64,000 bases of DNA from Dyella jiangningensis (lineage in GTDB: Bacteria; Pseudomonadota; Gammaproteobacteria; Xanthomonadales; Rhodanobacteraceae): assembly GCF_003264855.1 (NCBI RefSeq), contig NZ_NFZS01000001.1, positions 1,550,001 to 1,614,000 of the forward strand, given 5' to 3'. A program made the translations under genes and the position numbers. Shown piece by piece: positions 1 to 10,000 of the stretch. The stretch's first letter is position 1. Every line of letters starts with the position of its first letter. The notes beneath the pieces were generated by a model. It saw nothing but the letters and a program-made list of their open reading frames with translations, was not told the DNA's origin and searched no databases.

Positions 1-1
1 G

Positions 2-898
2 GAATACGCGGCGGCCATCGATGTCTACGGCCAGGACGATGGCGGGCTCTGGCTGCACATCCAGGAATACCGAGCGCCGGCCGACATCCCTGCGGAAACC
101 GCGCGCCACCGCCTGCGCGAGATCGTGCGCGTGGCGGGCGAGGTGCTTGGCGTGCCGCGGGAACGCATCGCGTTGAAGACCCGCGAGCGAGGCAAGGGCG
201 GCTCCAAGTACGGGCAGTTCGATCAGCGCGGCGAGTTCATCGAGGTCGCCGAAGGCGGCCTGCACTTCCTGGTCAACCTCACCGATTACCTGGACACCGG
301 CCTGTTCCTCGACCACCGCCTCGTGCGAGCCAAGGTCCGCGAACTGGCCAAGGGCCGGCGCTTCCTCAACCTGTTCGCCTATACGGCTACCGCCAGCGTG
401 TATGCGGCCGATGGCGGGGCGCAGGACACCACCAGCGTCGATCTCTCCGCGACCTATCTCGATTGGGCGTCCCGCAACCTCGCGCTCAATGGATTCACCG
501 GGGTGAAACACCGCCTGATGCAGGCCGATGCGATGAGCTTCCTGCAGCGCGATCGGGAGCGTTATGGGCTGATCTATGTCGATCCGCCGACGTTTTCCAA
601 CTCCAAGCGCGCCGAGGACTTCGACGTCCAACGCGACCATGTCGAACTGCTGCTGGCGTGCGCCGGTCGTCTGGCGCCGGAGGGCGTGATCGTGTTCTCC
701 AATAATTTCCGCCGGTTCAAGCTGGATCGTGACGCGCTGGATGAACGGTTCAGCATCGAGGATTGGAGCGCGCCCAGCATACCGTTCGACTTCACGCGCC
801 GGGCCGATATCCACGGCTGCTGGATCTTGCGTTTGAACGCCCGGGAGTCGCCTTGGGGCGGCACTGTGAACCACGTCCGCAATCAGGGAAAACGCTGA
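2..898 (+). CDS. rlmKL: 23S rRNA methyltransferase RlmKL, C-terminal part (5' truncated by window edge)
   Basis: This is the RlmK half of the bifunctional 23S rRNA methyltransferase RlmKL (m7G2069 and m2G2445 activities). The frame is open from base 2, so the gene begins outside the window; about 298 residues are visible of a protein that is usually above 700. The visible part is a Rossmann SAM-methyltransferase domain: a [11 protein letters not shown]-binding loop, an Asp-containing strand-2 acidic site (SVDLS) and the NPPY-like motif read as DPPTFSN. The sequence just before the domain resembles the linker that joins RlmL to RlmK. It would act in the cytoplasm on 50S assembly intermediates. 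The family call is firm; the N-terminal THUMP/RlmL half cannot be judged from here. Confidence 0.9.
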   Translation, partial: EYAAAIDVYGQDDGGLWLHIQEYRAPADIPAETARHRLREIVRVAGEVLGVPRERIALKTRERGKGGSKYGQFDQRGEFIEVAEGGLHFLVNLTDYLDTGLFLDHRLVRAKVRELAKGRRFLNLFAYTATASVYAADGGAQDTTSVDLSATYLDWASRNLALNGFTGVKHRLMQADAMSFLQRDRERYGLIYVDPPTFSNSKRAEDFDVQRDHVELLLACAGRLAPEGVIVFSNNFRRFKLDRDALDERFSIEDWSAPSIPFDFTRRADIHGCWILRLNARESPWGGTVNHVRNQGKR

Positions 899-1025
899 AC
901 AAACAACGCGTTTCTGCTCAGTGCCGATTCAGCGCAAAAGCCCGAGCATTGATACCGGCAAAGAGCGGTAGAAGGCATTGTCGAGTCCTTCTGTCGGAAT
1001 CAAGCCTCCCTTGGGAGACAAACTC

Positions 1026-1361
1026 ATGAAAACGAAGATTTCCACCGTCAAGCGCGTTGCACTGGCGACTGCCCTGCTGATCGGCTGCGTCGCCGTCGCA
1101 CCGGCTTTCGCGGGCAGCCATGTGAGCTTGAATGTGGGTATCGGCCTGCCGGTCGTGGGCCCGGCGTACTACGCGCCCGCCCCGGTGGTCTACGCACCGC
1201 CTCCGCCGGTGTATTACGCGCCGGCTCCGGTGGTCTACGGCCCGCCTGCGCCGGTGTATTACGGTCCGGCGGTGGGCGCCACCGTGGTGGTGGGTCATCC
1301 GGGTTATTACCATCGTGGCGGTTACTACTATCGCGGCGGCTACCGTCATTACGGCCACTGA
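1026..1361 (+). CDS. Secreted PXPV/Tyr-Pro repeat protein
   Basis: A 111-residue exported protein. A cleavable signal peptide ends near residue 26 (Ala-Phe-Ala then Gly-Ser-His). The mature part is built of short Pro-Val-Tyr-rich repeats (units such as YYAPAPVVY recurring about four times) and then a Gly-Tyr-His-rich tail. This matches the small PXPV-repeat proteins common in Xanthomonadales and Burkholderia, whose function is unknown; a cell-envelope location is inferred. An ATG 48 bases upstream is in frame, but the start at 1026 has a GGGAG Shine-Dalgarno and begins exactly at the Met-Lys-Thr-Lys signal peptide, so I prefer it. A strong terminator hairpin follows at once. Confidence 0.75.
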   Translation: MKTKISTVKRVALATALLIGCVAVAPAFAGSHVSLNVGIGLPVVGPAYYAPAPVVYAPPPPVYYAPAPVVYGPPAPVYYGPAVGATVVVGHPGYYHRGGYYYRGGYRHYGH

Positions 1362-1388
1362 TCGATCGACCGCTTCAACGCACGAACG

Positions 1389-1416
1389 AAAAAGCCCGGC
1401 ACACGCCGGGCTTTTT
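1389..1416. terminator. Bidirectional intrinsic terminator
   Basis: A perfect 12-bp inverted repeat AAAAAGCCCGGC / GCCGGGCTTTTT with a 4-base loop. It gives a GC stem with a U tract on both strands. It lies between the convergent PXPV-repeat gene and the DUF6491 gene and should end transcription from both sides. Confidence 0.9.
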
Positions 1417-1429
1417 CGTTTTCGGCGCT

Positions 1430-1861
1430 TCAGGGTTGCGTGCCGTGCTTGCCGGCCTTGCTGCCGAGTGCATCGAACTGTGCCTTGTCGATCTTGCCGA
1501 TCGACTGGACGGCACAGGGAGGCTGATCGCGCGAGGCCACGGTCTCGCCGGCCTCGCCGCACATCGCGCCCATGCCCGCCGCCTCGTTCGCTCGATTGGG
1601 TCGAAAGCGCAGGCTCTGGCCGATGCCAAGTTGCGGACACTTCGCTTGCAGCTTGATCAGGTAGCGATCGGGACCGGCACGGGCAATGACGGTCGTCTGG
1701 TCCACTACATACCACTCGTTGACCCGGTCTGGTCGCAGGCATTCGCTGACGGGCCGCAAGGGCGTGTACGCTGGCGTCTTGTCCTGGGCGGCTGCGATGG
1801 GCGCCGGCAGGGCCCATGCGGCCAGGAGGGCCGCAGGCAGAAGGAGAGCAGGAGCGTTCAT
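1430..1861 (-). CDS. DUF6491 family secreted protein
   Basis: A 143-residue exported protein with a signal peptide (hydrophobic stretch ending Ala-Ala-Ala-Gln near residue 26). The mature part carries the DUF6491 pattern: a Cys-Leu ... Arg-Val-Asn ... Trp-Tyr-Val-Val-Asp core, a TVIARAG segment, an Ile-Lys-Leu strand and several spaced Cys that may form disulfides in the periplasm. The family is abundant in Xanthomonadales and its function is unknown. The start is supported by GAGGTGA upstream. It is transcribed alone, divergent from egtB, and ends at the bidirectional terminator shared with the PXPV-repeat gene. Confidence 0.72.
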   Translation of the reverse strand: MNAPALLLPAALLAAWALPAPIAAAQDKTPAYTPLRPVSECLRPDRVNEWYVVDQTTVIARAGPDRYLIKLQAKCPQLGIGQSLRFRPNRANEAAGMGAMCGEAGETVASRDQPPCAVQSIGKIDKAQFDALGSKAGKHGTQP

Positions 1862-2025
1862 ACGTCACCTCGCGTCGGGAGAGACACACCTGTGCCAAGC
1901 GCATTCATTGCACTGCGGCATAACGCATTGTCAGGCAAACGCCATCATCGCATCACACGATGTGAACGGTTCGTACGGCATGGTTTAGTGATGCTTGGGC
2001 ATGATGCGAATCACCTGAAGGTAGA

Positions 2026-2052
2026 GCGTGCACCTGTGCATCCCGTGCACGC
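2026..2052. promoter_or_regulatory. 8-bp inverted repeat upstream of egtB
   Basis: GCGTGCAC and GTGCACGC form a perfect inverted repeat with an 11-base spacer, 24 bases before the egtB start codon. It could be an operator or a leader hairpin for the ergothioneine operon. This is inference from symmetry alone. Confidence 0.3.
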
Positions 2053-2076
2053 TGCCTTCCCGTTCCGGAGGCGGCG

Positions 2077-3330
2077 ATGACGCTCGCGTCTTCGGCCCTG
2101 CAAGCCGAGGCGTTGGTGCTGCGATTCCGGCGAATCCGCTCCCGCAGCTTGGCCTTGTGCGCACCGTTGAGTCCCGAGGACATGCTGGTGCAGTCCATGC
2201 CGGACGCCAGCCCGGCCAAGTGGCATCTCGCGCACACCACCTGGTTCTTCGAGCGCTTCGTGCTCGAACGCGATGCCGTGTACCGGCCGTTGCATCCGGA
2301 GTGGCACTACCTGTTCAACTCGTACTACCAATCGGTGGGACCAATGCATGCGCGTCCGCGCCGCGGGGTTCTTTCGCGGCCGACGGTGCAGCAGATACGC
2401 GGTTATCGCGAACACGTCGATGACGCGGTGGGTGAGCGCCTCATGGGTGGCGTCGATCCGACCACGCTCGCGATCATCGAACTTGGCCTGGAACATGAGC
2501 AGCAACATCAGGAGTTGCTGCTCACCGATATCAAGCACGCCCTGGCCTGCAATCCACTGTTGCCTGCGTATGCGCCGAAGGCCGCACCGGTGGCGGCGAG
2601 CGCGCCAGTGCCGCTGACCTTCATCGAGGGGCGCGAAGGCGTGGTGGAGAGTGGACATGACGGCAACGGCTTCTCGTTCGACAACGAATCGCCGCGCCAT
2701 CGCACGCTGCTGCAACCGCATGCATTGGCTAACCGGTTGGTGACCAATGCCGAGTACGCCGCGTTCGTGCACGACGGCGGCTATCGCGAGCCATCCCTGT
2801 GGTTGTCCGAAGGCTGGGACACGGTGTGCCGCGAGCAGTGGCAGCGGCCGTTGTACTGGCAGGAAGACCTCGCCAGCGAATTCACCCTGGCAGGCGTGCA
2901 GGCGATCGACCCGGAAGCTCCTGTCTCGCACGTCAGCTACTTCGAAGCCGATGCCTTCGCACGCTGGGCCGGTTCGCGCCTGCCCACCGAGGCGGAGTGG
3001 GAAAGCGCCGCATCGACGTTGCCGGTGCAGGGCAACCTGCTCGACACCCATGCCCTGCATCCGCGCGCAGCGGAGCCGCAAGGCGGTCTCCTGCAGATGT
3101 ATGGCGATGTTTGGGAATGGACCGCTTCGCCCTATATCAGTTATCCGGGCTTCCGGCCGCTGGCCGGTTCGCTCGGCGAATACAACGGCAAGTTCATGTG
3201 CGGGCAATGGGTGTTGCGAGGCGGCTCCTGCGCGACGCCGCGCGAGCACATTCGCGCCAGTTACCGAAATTTCTTTCCACCCCATGCGCGCTGGCAGTTC
3301 ATGGGGATACGCCTGGGGCAGGATCGATGA
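2077..3330 (+). CDS. egtB: Ergothioneine biosynthesis sulfoxide synthase EgtB
   Basis: A 417-residue EgtB. The family is a non-haem iron enzyme that joins trimethylhistidine (hercynine) to a thiol donor by oxidative C-S bond formation, the committed step to ergothioneine. An N-terminal DinB-like bundle carries the iron-ligand histidines: His50/His53 in WHLAHTTW and the HEQQH motif near residues 139-143. It is followed by an FGE-sulfatase-type domain (LPTEAEWE, DVWEWT, LRGGSC). The start has a GGAGG ribosome site. The stop overlaps the egtD start by four bases (ATGA), so the two are translationally coupled. No egtA, egtC or egtE lies nearby, so whether gamma-glutamylcysteine or cysteine is the donor cannot be settled here. 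Confidence 0.93.
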   Translation: MTLASSALQAEALVLRFRRIRSRSLALCAPLSPEDMLVQSMPDASPAKWHLAHTTWFFERFVLERDAVYRPLHPEWHYLFNSYYQSVGPMHARPRRGVLSRPTVQQIRGYREHVDDAVGERLMGGVDPTTLAIIELGLEHEQQHQELLLTDIKHALACNPLLPAYAPKAAPVAASAPVPLTFIEGREGVVESGHDGNGFSFDNESPRHRTLLQPHALANRLVTNAEYAAFVHDGGYREPSLWLSEGWDTVCREQWQRPLYWQEDLASEFTLAGVQAIDPEAPVSHVSYFEADAFARWAGSRLPTEAEWESAASTLPVQGNLLDTHALHPRAAEPQGGLLQMYGDVWEWTASPYISYPGFRPLAGSLGEYNGKFMCGQWVLRGGSCATPREHIRASYRNFFPPHARWQFMGIRLGQDR

Positions 3331-4313
3331 ATGTACAAGCCTTTGAGCTCCGCGACGACGATCGTCGCCCGCCTGTCGACGACCTCGTCGGCATCGTGCA
3401 GCGCGGGTTGCGCTTGCAGCCGAAGCGGCTGCCGTCGTGGTTGTTCTACGACGAACGCGGTTCGCAATTGTTCGAGGCGATCTGCGAGCAGCCGGAGTAT
3501 TACCTGACCCGCTGCGAGATCGCGCTCATGGCCACCCACGCCGGCGAAATGGCCGACGTGCTGGGCGAAGAAGTGCGCCTGGTGGAATACGGCAGCGGCA
3601 ATGCGGTGAAGACGCGCATGCTGCTGGAACATCTGCACGCGCCCGTGTCGTACGTGCCGGTGGAGATCTCGGCCGAACCCTTGCGCCGTTGCGTGCAGGA
3701 GATGGCCGAGTGCTTTCCCGCACTGGCAGTGCAGCCACATCCCGGCGACTTCACCCGCCCGCTGCGCCTGCCGATCCCGCCACGCGCGCCGCGGCGTACG
3801 GTGTTGTATTTCCCCGGTTCCACCATCGGCAATTTCGAAGCGCGCGATGCCGCCGAGCTGCTGCGCAAGATGCGCAACGAAATGGGCGATGCCGGCGGCA
3901 TCCTGATCGGCGCCGACCTCAAGAAGGACACGGCCACGATCGAGGCCGCGTACAACGACAAGGCCGGCGTCACCGCGGAATTCACCTTGAACATGCTGGT
4001 GCGCCTCAACCGCGAGATCGGCAGCGATTTCGACCTGGCGTCGTTCCGCCATCGTGCGCACTACAACGCGATGGCAGGACGCATCGAGACGTTCCTGGTC
4101 AGCACGCGCGACCAGAAGGTACGCGTCGGCAAGCAGCTGGTGTCGTTCGCGCCCGAGGAAGCCATGCAGGTCGAATACAGCTGCAAGTATTCACACGAGG
4201 ATTTCGCCGCGCTCGCCGCCAAGGCCGGGCTGGAAGTGGCGCATGCGTGGACGGATCCGCAGGCGATGTTCGCCGTGTACTACCTCGTGCGAGCGGGCGT
4301 GTCCAAGCACTGA
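3327..4313 (+). CDS. egtD: L-histidine N-alpha-methyltransferase EgtD
   Basis: A 328-residue EgtD, which trimethylates histidine with SAM to give hercynine, the substrate of EgtB. The SAM-binding site is seen as VEYGSGNAVKT (residues 86-96), followed by the family motif FPGSTIGNF and a C-terminal half with the substrate-site sequence around VEYSCKYS. Length and motifs match family members. The start ATG overlaps the egtB stop (ATGA). An open frame running upstream through egtB is a shadow and not an N-terminal extension. The two-gene egtBD arrangement is the minimal core of the pathway. Confidence 0.94.
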   Translation: MNVQAFELRDDDRRPPVDDLVGIVQRGLRLQPKRLPSWLFYDERGSQLFEAICEQPEYYLTRCEIALMATHAGEMADVLGEEVRLVEYGSGNAVKTRMLLEHLHAPVSYVPVEISAEPLRRCVQEMAECFPALAVQPHPGDFTRPLRLPIPPRAPRRTVLYFPGSTIGNFEARDAAELLRKMRNEMGDAGGILIGADLKKDTATIEAAYNDKAGVTAEFTLNMLVRLNREIGSDFDLASFRHRAHYNAMAGRIETFLVSTRDQKVRVGKQLVSFAPEEAMQVEYSCKYSHEDFAALAAKAGLEVAHAWTDPQAMFAVYYLVRAGVSKH

Positions 4314-4318
4314 TCGGG

Positions 4319-4351
4319 CGCGAGGCGCGTTCCAGTCGAACGCGCCTCGCG
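4319..4351. terminator. Inverted repeat between convergent egtD and antiporter genes
   Basis: A perfect 14-bp inverted repeat (CGCGAGGCGCGTTC and its complement) with a 5-base loop fills the 41-base gap between two convergent genes. There is no U tract, so it is a strong hairpin with terminator position but not a canonical intrinsic terminator. Confidence 0.6.
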
Positions 4352-4354
4352 GAC

Positions 4355-5512
4355 TCAGGGGCTGAACACCAGCACCAGGAACACCGCGAACATCGACAGG
4401 TGCACCGCGCCTTCCAGCATGGTGGTGCGCCATCCCGAGAAGGTGAGGCTGCTCAACACGAGCGTTGAAGCCAGCAGCACGATGCTCGCCGGCGGCAGGC
4501 CAAGCACCACCGGCTTGCCGGTGAACAGGCCGATGGCGAGCACGGCGGGCACGGTAAGTCCCACGGTGGATGCCGCACCGCCCAGGCACAGGTTGATCGC
4601 GCGGGTGAGTTCGTCGCGGCGGATGGCGACCAGTGCGGAAATGCCTTCGGGCGTGAACACCAGCATGGCGATGATGATGCCGCCCAGCGCATGAGGCGCG
4701 CCCGTGGCCGCGATCCCGTAGTCGAGCACCTTGGCCAGGCTCTTGGACAGGATCACGATCGGCAGGATGTTGAGCAGCAGCAGGGCAACGTGGAACAGCA
4801 TCTCGCCCTTGCGTGGCGTGCGGCGCGGCGGCGGAGGTTGTTCCGGTTCGTTGGCGTCGGAGTCCGAGCGGGGCGCCACGAAATAGCCTTTGTAACGTCC
4901 GGTCTGCAGCCACAGGAACAAGCCGTACAGCGCGATGGTGAGGATCGAGAACGCAGTGGCTTGTACGGACGTCAGCGTGCCGTCCGAGGTGGACGCGGTG
5001 AAGTTGGGCAGCACCAGGGCGATGGTCGCGAGCGGAATGATCACCGCAAGATACGCCGACGCGCCGTGCAGGTTGAAGGCCTGTTCGTGATGGCGAATGC
5101 CGCCGATCAGCAAGCCCAGGCCGACCACGCCGTTCAACACGATCATCAGCACGGCGAACATGGTGTCGCGCGCCAGCGTGGCGGTGTCGCCGGCGCCGAG
5201 CATCACGGCCGAAATCAGCACCACTTCGATGATCACGATGGAAAGGGTGAGCACCAGCGTGCCGACGGGTTCGCCCAGCAGGCTCGCCAGCTCCTCGGCT
5301 TCATGCACGACGCCGAAGGCGACCCACACGATCACGAAGAACAGCCATGCGAACAGCGACAGGCCGATTTCATGGCGACTCAGGTGCGCCATCCAGTCCG
5401 AACCGAAGATGAGGAACAGGCTGACGGTGAGCCAGGCGATGGCGGGGCGGATGAGCATCCTGGGATGGAACATCGGCAGCCCGGGTTGCTGGGCAAGCGC
5501 TTCTTGCGTCAT
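4355..5512 (-). CDS. Calcium:proton antiporter, ChaA/CAX family
   Basis: A 385-residue inner-membrane antiporter of the Ca2+/cation exchanger superfamily. It has two homologous halves of hydrophobic helices. Each half carries its alpha-repeat: an acidic motif HEAEELA plus GEPVGT at residues 70-85 in the first, and FTPEGISAL with a following IRRDE in the second. A short Pro/Glu-rich loop separates the halves. It would extrude Ca2+ (possibly Na+/K+) against protons. An in-frame upstream start exists at 5548, but the ATG at 5512 overlaps the stop of the preceding VOC gene in an ATGA, so coupled translation is likely. Confidence 0.85.
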   Translation of the reverse strand: MTQEALAQQPGLPMFHPRMLIRPAIAWLTVSLFLIFGSDWMAHLSRHEIGLSLFAWLFFVIVWVAFGVVHEAEELASLLGEPVGTLVLTLSIVIIEVVLISAVMLGAGDTATLARDTMFAVLMIVLNGVVGLGLLIGGIRHHEQAFNLHGASAYLAVIIPLATIALVLPNFTASTSDGTLTSVQATAFSILTIALYGLFLWLQTGRYKGYFVAPRSDSDANEPEQPPPPRRTPRKGEMLFHVALLLLNILPIVILSKSLAKVLDYGIAATGAPHALGGIIIAMLVFTPEGISALVAIRRDELTRAINLCLGGAASTVGLTVPAVLAIGLFTGKPVVLGLPPASIVLLASTLVLSSLTFSGWRTTMLEGAVHLSMFAVFLVLVFSP

Positions 5513-5937
5513 ACGATCTCCTGCTCGGAAAACAGCGTGCCGCCCCATTGGATCGGATCGACATCAGCGATGGATTGCGAGAATACCCAGCGATGCCCAC
5601 CGATGTCTTCGACTGCATACTGGCGTTCGCCGTATGGGTGGTCCGCCGGCGGGACGATGATCTTCGCGGCGCAGGCGAGTGCACGCGCATGGTGACTGTG
5701 CACATCCGGCACATGCACCATGGTCGCATGCGTCGCGGCGTCGACGGGCGACTCGGAAGGGTGTTCGATCACGACCATCGACGCGCCGCCATACACGAGC
5801 TGCACGCGGTGGTCGCCGATGCGCAGTCGCTCCTGGAAACCGAATACGCGACACAGCCATGCAGCTGCCTCCCGCACGTCGCGATAGGCCAACTCGGGAA
5901 TGAAGACACCCGGTGGCATGGAACGGTTGCGGATCAT
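5509..5937 (-). CDS. VOC superfamily (glyoxalase/bleomycin-resistance-like) protein
   Basis: A 142-residue single-domain protein with the beta-alpha-beta-beta-beta fold of the vicinal-oxygen-chelate superfamily. The N-terminal strand (VFIPELAYRDVREAAAWLCRVFGF) resembles PhnB/glyoxalase-like members, and the C-terminal half ends in a VEDIGGHRW strand typical of the fold. Substrate is unknown. The start has a good AAGGAG site nine bases upstream. It is translationally coupled to the downstream Ca2+/H+ antiporter gene, though no functional link is evident. A LysR regulator on the same strand lies 52 bases upstream. Confidence 0.78.
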   Translation of the reverse strand: MIRNRSMPPGVFIPELAYRDVREAAAWLCRVFGFQERLRIGDHRVQLVYGGASMVVIEHPSESPVDAATHATMVHVPDVHSHHARALACAAKIIVPPADHPYGERQYAVEDIGGHRWVFSQSIADVDPIQWGGTLFSEQEIV

Positions 5938-5989
5938 GGCAAGTCGCTCCTTCGGATCGGCTGCGCGCAGGTTGCGGCAGGCGATGTTG

Positions 5990-6907
5990 TCAGTCGGTGA
6001 TTTCCAGACCCTTGATGAGCCGCTTGGCCAGGCGCGGCTGCCTCAATTCTCCCAGCCACCATGACAAGGCGCGGCCTTCGTGGTCGCCGCGCCAGGCGAC
6101 GTACAGCGTATTGGGTTCGCGCGGATCAGCCACCTGCTTCTCTACCAGCTCCCCACGCTTGAGCAGGCCCGCCACGCGTTGGCGGGGCAGCCAGCCTACG
6201 CCCAGACCCTGCCGCTGGGCGGTGATCTTCGCGCGCATGCTGGGCAGGGCGAGCGTTGCCTGGCCGCCCACGACGCCATAGGCACGCCCCGCAGAGCTGC
6301 GCGACGTATCGGCCACGACGATGCTGCGGTGATTGGCCAGGGCTTCTCGTTGCAAGGGCTCCGTGGCCTTTGCCAATGGATGACGAGGCGACACGGCGAA
6401 CACCCACTCCATGACGCCCAGCTCGAACCAGCGCAGCTTGGGGATGGCGGGCGGTTCGTTGGTGGCGCCCACGATGAGGTCGGCGCGACCATCGCGCAGG
6501 GCTTCCCAGGTGCCGCCCAGCACTTCGTTGGTGAGGCGCAGCGCGACGCCGGACTGCAAGCCATCGAAGCTGCGGATGACCGGCGCGAGTATGTCGAACT
6601 CGAGGATTTCGTCCGTGACGATCCACAGCCGGTCTTCCCAGCCGCTGGCGATCTGTTTCACGCGGCGGCTGAGGCGCGACACGTCCTGCATGAGGCGCGC
6701 AGCTTCGATGGCGAGCAGTTGCCCGGCCGGCGTGAGTTGCAGTCGATAGCGGCGACGATCGAACAGCAGTGCATCGAAGCGTGCTTCGAGCTGGCGCGCA
6801 GCATGCGAGATGGTGGAGGGCGCCTTGCCGAGCCGTGCCGCGGCGCGCGACAGGCTGCCGCTTTCGCGGATGGCTTCGAGCAGCGCCAGTTCGTCCTCGG
6901 ACAACAT
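5990..6907 (-). CDS. LysR family transcriptional regulator
   Basis: A 305-residue LysR regulator. The N-terminal winged helix-turn-helix is clear at about residues 3-60 (LLEAIRESGSLSRAAARLG then STISHAARQLE), followed by a substrate-binding domain of periplasmic-binding-protein type that would sense a small effector. The start at 6907 is chosen because GAAGGGG precedes it and the HTH begins within a few residues, as is normal for the family; two upstream in-frame starts lack a ribosome site. It sits upstream of, and on the same strand as, the VOC/antiporter pair, which it may control. Effector and targets are unknown. Confidence 0.87.
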   Translation of the reverse strand: MLSEDELALLEAIRESGSLSRAAARLGKAPSTISHAARQLEARFDALLFDRRRYRLQLTPAGQLLAIEAARLMQDVSRLSRRVKQIASGWEDRLWIVTDEILEFDILAPVIRSFDGLQSGVALRLTNEVLGGTWEALRDGRADLIVGATNEPPAIPKLRWFELGVMEWVFAVSPRHPLAKATEPLQREALANHRSIVVADTSRSSAGRAYGVVGGQATLALPSMRAKITAQRQGLGVGWLPRQRVAGLLKRGELVEKQVADPREPNTLYVAWRGDHEGRALSWWLGELRQPRLAKRLIKGLEITD

Positions 6908-7006
6908 GTTCGGCCCCTTCGAACGAGTCAGGGCCATGGTAAGGCAGGCGGAGATGCCATGCCCGTCATCCCGATCAGGGCGGGACAACGGGCAACGGCC
7001 AGCCGA

Positions 7007-10000
7007 TCAGCCGGGCCGGCGTGCGCCCAGCTGTACCAGCACCTCCTGCGCGGCGCGGATACGCTCGCTGGCGCCGGGCAGATCCAGGATCACCTTCAAC
7101 TTGTCCTGGCCGTCCAGCTTGTATACGCGCGGCTGGCTCTGGATCAGGCGGATGATCGCCATCGGCTCGACTTCCGGCTTGTCCCGGAACGTGATGCGGC
7201 CGCCATTGGCGCCGAAGTCCAGCTTGCGGATGCCCAGCGGCGTGGCCATCAGCTTGAGCTGCGCCACCGCGAACAGCTGTTTGGCCGGATCGGGCAGCAG
7301 GCCGAAGCGGTCGATCATCTCCACCTGCAGGTCGCGCAGATGATCCTCGTTGCGCGCGCTGGCGATGCGCTTGTACAGCGTCAGGCGCGTATGCACGTCG
7401 GGCAGGTAGTCGTCGGGAATCAGCGCCGGCAGGTGCAGTTCCACTTCGGTTTCGTGCTCGCTGGACAGGTCGAAGTCGGGCACCTTGCCGGACTTCAGTG
7501 CGCGCACCGCGCGCTCCAGCAGTTCGGTGTAGAGCCCGAAGCCGATCTCCTGGATCTGGCCGGACTGCTCGTCGCCCAGCAGTTCGCCTGCACCGCGGAT
7601 TTCCAGATCATGCGTGGCGAGCGTAAAGCCCGCGCCCAGTTCTTCCAGCGAGGCCAGCGCTTCGAGGCGCTTCTCCGCATCGGCCGTCATCGCCTTGCGG
7701 TCGGGCACCACGAGATAGGCATAGGCGCGATGATGCGAACGTCCCACGCGGCCACGCAGCTGGTGCAGCTGCGCCAGGCCGAAGCGATCGGCACGGTTGA
7801 TGATGATGGTGTTGGCGGTCGGGATGTCGATGCCGGTCTCGATGATGGTGGTGCACACCAGTACGTTGAAACGCTGGCGGTGGAAGTCCGCCATCACGCG
7901 TTCCAGTTCGCGCTCGGGCATCTGGCCATGGGCAATGCCGATGCGCGCCTCGGGAATCAGTTCCTCCACCTCGCGCGCGGCGCGCTCGATGGTGTCCACC
8001 TCGTTATGCAGGAAATACACCTGGCCGCCGCGCTGCAGCTCGCGCTGGAACGCTTCGCGGATCAGTGCCGGTTCCCAGGTGGAAATGAAGGTGCGCACGG
8101 CCATGCGATGCGCAGGCGGCGTGGCGATCAACGAGAGATCGCGCAGCCCGCTCATCGCCATGTTGAGCGTGCGCGGGATCGGCGTGGCCGTCATGGTGAG
8201 CAGGTCGACTTCGGCGCGCAGCTTCTTCAGCTGTTCCTTCTGGCGCACGCCAAAGCGTTGTTCCTCGTCCACCACCACGAGGCCGAGGTTCTTGAAGCGG
8301 ATGTCCGGCGCGAGCAGCTTGTGCGTGCCCACGATCACATCGATCTGCCCGTCGGCGAGGCGCTTGAGCGCCTCGTTCACTTCCTTGGTCGACTTGAAGC
8401 GCGACAGCACGTCCACGCGCACCGGCCAGTCGGCAAAGCGGTCGGCGAAATTGCGGTAGTGCTGCTGGGCGAGCAGGGTGGTGGGCACCAGCACCGCCAC
8501 CTGCTTGCCGGCGGTGGCGGCGGCAAACGCCGCGCGGAGCGCCACTTCGGTCTTGCCGAAACCCACGTCGCCGCAGATCACGCGATCCATCGCCCGCGGC
8601 GCGGCAAGATCCGTGAGTACGGCGTTGATCGCGTGTTCCTGGTCGGGCGTTTCCTCGAACGGGAAGCTGGCGCCGAATTCCTCGACCAGTTGGCGGTCGA
8701 TCGGCAGCGATTCGCCGCCGCGGGCTTCGCGCTGTGCATAGATCGCCAGCAGTTCCGCGGCGACGTCGCGCACCTTCTCGGCGGCCTTGCGGCGTGCACG
8801 TTCCCACGCATCGCCGCCCAGCGAGTGCAGCGGCGCGAGTTCGGGCGCGGTGCCCGTGTAACGGCTGACCAGGCCGAGCTGCGCCACCGGCACGTAGAGC
8901 TTGTCGCCCTTGGCGTACTCGATGGTGAGGAACTCGCCCTCCATCCCGCCCAGTTCCATCGACACCAGGCCCTGGTAGCGTCCCACGCCATGGTCGACGT
9001 GCACGATGGGCGCGCCGATGGTCAGCTCGGTGAGGTCGCGGATGATGCTTTCGGGATCGCGCGCGGCGCCACGACGACGCTTGCGCTCGGTACGCACGCG
9101 CTCGCCGAACAGTTCGCGCTCGGTGAGTACGGTGAGTGCCGGTTCGGTGAGCGCGAAGCCCTGTTCCAGCGATGCGATGGTGATGGCGAAGCGCGGCTTT
9201 TCGTTCGCGGCCACAAAGGCCGTCCAGCCGTCCACTGCATCGGGCTTGAGGCCGGCGCTGGCCAGCTGCTCGATCAACGCCTCACGACGGCCCGCCGAAT
9301 CGGCCGCGATCAGCACGCGGCCCGGGTAGCTCGCCAGGAAGTGGCGCAGCGACGTACCCGGTTCCTCGCCCTTGCGGTTGAGCGGAAGTTCCAGAGCTGG
9401 CTGCGTGCCGCTCGCCTGCGCATGCTCGTGGCCACTCTCGACCAGCTCGATGCGCAAACGCTTGTTGAGTTGCTCGCGCAGCTGTTCGGGTTGCAGATAG
9501 AGCTCCGCCGGCGGCAATACCGGACGCTCGATGTCGTGCGCACGCTGGTCGTAGCGCTCGCCGGTCTGCGTCCAGAACTGTTCTGCCGATTCCATGGCGG
9601 CCTCGCCCAGCAGGAACACAGCGTTGTCGGCGAGGTAGTCGAACAGCGTGGCGGTCTGCTCGAAGAACATCGGCAGGTAGTACTCGATGCCGCCCGGCGT
9701 GACGCCTTCCTTCATGTCCTGGTAGAGCGGACAGCGGCGCACGTCGATGGGGAAGCGCTCGCGCAGGTGCGTGCGGAAATCCTTGGCGGCGTTTTCGGTG
9801 AGCGGGAACTCGCGTGCCGGCAGCAGTTCGATGCGCTCCACCTGCTGCTGCGAGCGCTGCGTTTCCGGGTCGAAGCTGCGGATCGACTCGATCTCGTCGT
9901 CGAACAATTCGATGCGATACGGTTCGGCCGCGCCCATCGGAAAGATGTCGATCAGCGCACCGCGCACGGCGAAGTCGCCTGGCTCGGCCACCTGCGGCAC

